Shown here piece after piece: positions 61,968 through 64,000 of a DNA stretch of 64,000 bases. The notes under the pieces were generated by a model. That model made no database searches. It worked only from the letters and a program-made list of their open reading frames with translations, and was not told the origin of the DNA. This DNA comes from Bacteroidota bacterium (GTDB lineage: Bacteria; Bacteroidota; Bacteroidia; Bacteroidales; F082). The stretch lies in NCBI GenBank assembly GCA_009773165.1, contig WOUZ01000001.1, positions 744,001 to 808,000 on the forward strand, read 5' to 3'. The position numbers and the translations under genes were made by a program. Numbering within the stretch: the first letter of the stretch is position 1; every line of letters starts with the position of its first letter.

Positions 61968-64000
61968 CTATCTGATCAGCATCAATTTTCCCCTGAGAAG
62001 TTTCTCATTGCTCTTTAGCTGGTAATAATAGTTTCCCGCCGGCATATGTATTCCATCCAATTCAAATGTATGGTTCCCCGGTTCAAATTTTCCTTCGCAT
62101 ATTGTTGTGACCAGCATACCCTGTGCATTGAAAATTTCGAGTAATAATGATTCCTTTTCCTGAAGCTCAACTTCGATGGTGCAGGTATGACTAAACGGAT
62201 TTGGGTAGGTGCGCACATCAACAGCAAATGAAGCAGACGGATGCTCATTTGTTCCCATCGTCACCGTACTCACAACAATGTCATCCAGTCGCAGCATATC
62301 ACGGGACCCGGAGTTGGGGTCAATTTGTTCTCCGGTATAATAATATTTCCATCGAAGCTGTACATATTCCTGGTTTTCAATTTCTTCTGGAAGTTTGACC
62401 GGTTCAAAAATCTGACTATTTCCCGCTGTGGCCGACCGAAGGTATTCAACAAACTGGGCGTTCTCATCCAATACATCGTAAAAACCGCCCTCCCGACCAA
62501 TACGGTATTGTAGCCGAATAGCATAGGAGCGTGAGTTCGAAATAACAGTACCAGCTGTCCAGCCAACAGTTACGTCTTCCATGCCGCGTGTGTCAATAGC
62601 AACTACTGCCGCGCCAAGGTCACGACCACGACCGGTATTTATAAATGAAACACCTTGACTTCCAAGTCCGTTCATGCGGGTTCTTCGCGTTAACCGGTAT
62701 GGAAATCCAATATTCGCAGCATCGTCATTGTGATATTCTGAAGGAGTTACATAATAAGGATGTGTCATATCGTCGGCGAGCTCAGGATCGTTTTTTGCAC
62801 TTTGCTGAAAAACCAGATGTGGCGGATAGGTTCGTTCAGCATTGTTTTCATCCCAATAGCTGAAATGATAGGCTCCGTTTGCCAGTCGCCAGGCTATAGG
62901 GTTAAGCGAATCACCCTGAAAATCATTACTGATGGCAAAAACAGCATGTATGACCATGTTGGCCGACATAGTAATCTCAATGGTTTCACTTGTCTGATTG
63001 ACATCGCCTTCCCAGCGAACAAAACGGAATCCTTGTTTTGGAAGTGCTTTAAGGGTTAGTGGTATGCCTTTGAAATAAGTGCCAGTCCAGTATTGTGCCG
63101 AAGGTATCACTACGGTGTTCACCTGAATGGATCCCTTGCTGAATTCAGTATTGCTTATTGTAAGCTGGGAGGTGCCCGTGAGATTAAACTGACTTTTGAT
63201 ATGTTGGCGCACATAAGTCGGACGCGACTGGGCATAACCTTGCATTACCTGAACGGTTGCTTCCCACTCGGAAAGATTTGTTGGACGACGCCAGCGATTG
63301 ATATGCTCCTGCATTTCTGGTTGCAGCGCATTTACGATGGAATCTAACACATAGCCCACTTTTGATTCTTTGAAATCTGTGTTCAATAAGTCGCAAAACC
63401 GGTTAATAAAATAGTATTTGTATTTTTGATTCTTAACTAAGTTACGAAGTAAAAAAGTTGACCATGAAGGGTTTGGCCATCCCGGTCCGTTAGCTTCGAG
63501 TGCCATAGCAAGGGTGTTGTGTGCTACTCCCTGATTGACACCGGGTACATAATTGAAGTTCAAACCAAATCCAAAATCCATATCCAGAAGCATCCAGCGC
63601 CAGCGCCCATCCCGTCCGTTTAAGGCCTCGGGATCATAACCACTGCGGAAATAACGCCAAAAAGGGGTGTTGTTTCCAGGCCAATCGGTATTCATTGCAA
63701 AAATATGGGCGATCTGCATATCAGTAAAACTCTCGATATCCATCATCGTGGAAAGGGTTTCCATATATTGATCAGAAGAAAGGTTATGGCCATTGACATA
63801 AGCCAGCATATTGTTGTAATGACTTGTGCCCGAAGGATTACCAAACTTAAAGTCTCCGTTGTTCTCAAGGAGGGTCATTTCCATTTCTTCGATACCAAAC
63901 TTCGAATAAATAAAATGTTCATCATACCTGTCGCGAATATTATGAATGCCCCAGTACTCACCATTGATGAAAAGAATAGAAGGCCGGTAATATTGCCTGT
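61968..64000 (-). CDS. CotH-family T9SS protein, partial (runs off right edge)
   Basis: The frame stays open to the window edge, so the start lies beyond it; the ATG at 63884 is internal. The visible ~677 residues begin inside the CotH kinase-like domain with NGEYWGIHNIRDRY, then WRWMLLDMDFGFGLN. An InlB-like divergent repeat (ALPKQGFRFVRWEGDV) follows, then a jelly-roll-like region and a C-terminal T9SS sorting domain (TYPNPFSHTCTIEVEL, GNYYYQLKSNEKLLRGKL). It is the second CotH protein in 11 kb, with a different domain order. Confidence 0.88.
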   Translation of the reverse strand, partial: RQYYRPSILFINGEYWGIHNIRDRYDEHFIYSKFGIEEMEMTLLENNGDFKFGNPSGTSHYNNMLAYVNGHNLSSDQYMETLSTMMDIESFTDMQIAHIFAMNTDWPGNNTPFWRYFRSGYDPEALNGRDGRWRWMLLDMDFGFGLNFNYVPGVNQGVAHNTLAMALEANGPGWPNPSWSTFLLRNLVKNQKYKYYFINRFCDLLNTDFKESKVGYVLDSIVNALQPEMQEHINRWRRPTNLSEWEATVQVMQGYAQSRPTYVRQHIKSQFNLTGTSQLTISNTEFSKGSIQVNTVVIPSAQYWTGTYFKGIPLTLKALPKQGFRFVRWEGDVNQTSETIEITMSANMVIHAVFAISNDFQGDSLNPIAWRLANGAYHFSYWDENNAERTYPPHLVFQQSAKNDPELADDMTHPYYVTPSEYHNDDAANIGFPYRLTRRTRMNGLGSQGVSFINTGRGRDLGAAVVAIDTRGMEDVTVGWTAGTVISNSRSYAIRLQYRIGREGGFYDVLDENAQFVEYLRSATAGNSQIFEPVKLPEEIENQEYVQLRWKYYYTGEQIDPNSGSRDMLRLDDIVVSTVTMGTNEHPSASFAVDVRTYPNPFSHTCTIEVELQEKESLLLEIFNAQGMLVTTICEGKFEPGNHTFELDGIHMPAGNYYYQLKSNEKLLRGKLMLIR

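Noticed and set aside
1-64000. CRISPR arrays, insertion sequences, tRNA or rRNA genes, prophage
   Set aside because: No transposase, integrase, repeat-spacer structure or RNA-gene signature was found by reading; a tRNA scan would confirm absence.

Overview
The window looks like chromosome from a member of the Bacteroidota, probably Bacteroidales-like or a related anaerobic or facultative lineage. The evidence is (i) at least five large secreted proteins ending in a type IX secretion (T9SS) sorting domain, (ii) gene neighbourhoods typical of the phylum (DUF3098-uppP-truB, acpP-fabF-rnc-IPExxxVDY, LytS/LytTR after a LiaF-like gene), (iii) Bacteroidota promoters of the TAnnTTTG type and very few Shine-Dalgarno sequences, and (iv) an AT-rich base composition. 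I see no rRNA, tRNA, CRISPR array, transposase, integrase or phage gene. Most of the window is ordinary chromosomal core plus surface-protein genes.

Layout. 0-1.6 kb: the tail of a membrane protein and a secreted PHB-depolymerase/feruloyl-esterase-like hydrolase. 1.7-4.7 kb (minus): queA, truB, uppP and DUF3098 (tRNA modification and the cell-wall lipid carrier). 5.0-5.7 kb: an FNR-like regulator with four cysteines placed like those of FNR and an FNR-like box in its own promoter. 5.75-8.2 kb (minus): a GH109-like glycosidase and a sugar kinase of the N-acetylhexosamine 1-kinase type, a likely amino-sugar salvage pair. 8.3-18 kb: a LuxE-like acyl-protein synthetase divergent from a lipoprotein, small secreted proteins, an FG-GAP repeat protein, an APC permease, an SH3/NlpC-P60 peptidase and a large lipoprotein that may itself be a cysteine peptidase. 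18.1-19.3 kb: a nucleoside transporter.

19.7-34 kb is a fatty-acid beta-oxidation region, nearly all on the minus strand: etfA, etfB, acyl-CoA dehydrogenase, a nitronate-monooxygenase-like flavoprotein, acyl-CoA synthetase, a DUF4442 hotdog protein, a second long acyl-CoA dehydrogenase, thiolase, a FadN-type hydroxyacyl-CoA dehydrogenase/enoyl-CoA hydratase, a MarR regulator and, divergent from it, a second nitronate-monooxygenase-like gene, then a [2Fe-2S] ferredoxin. Acyl-CoA made by the synthetase would pass through dehydrogenase, hydratase/dehydrogenase and thiolase, with electrons leaving through EtfAB. A 31-bp palindrome sits between marR and the divergent gene.

34-48 kb holds envelope-stress-type signalling (LiaF-like, LytS, LytTR) and housekeeping genes: IPExxxVDY, rnc, fabF, acpP, rsmI, a 45-residue membrane protein, an M28 peptidase, tdk, a secreted cyclophilin, pheS and rnr. 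At 47.87-47.97 kb three tandem 32-bp units, each carrying a palindrome, lead directly into the start codon of an AAA/DUF4143 ATPase; this is the most unusual regulatory structure I found. 49.8-64 kb: a tricorn-like protease, an unpaired DUF6922 protein, two CotH-family T9SS proteins (the second runs off the right edge), a 1488-residue surface protein made of three repeated modules, a QueD-like enzyme and a PfkB sugar kinase.

Nothing here is clearly a complete new biological system. The best leads are the tandem operator array before the ATPase, the marR palindrome, the FNR-like autoregulatory site, the unassigned lipoprotein with a Cys/His pair, and the small protein between the M28 peptidase and rsmI genes.
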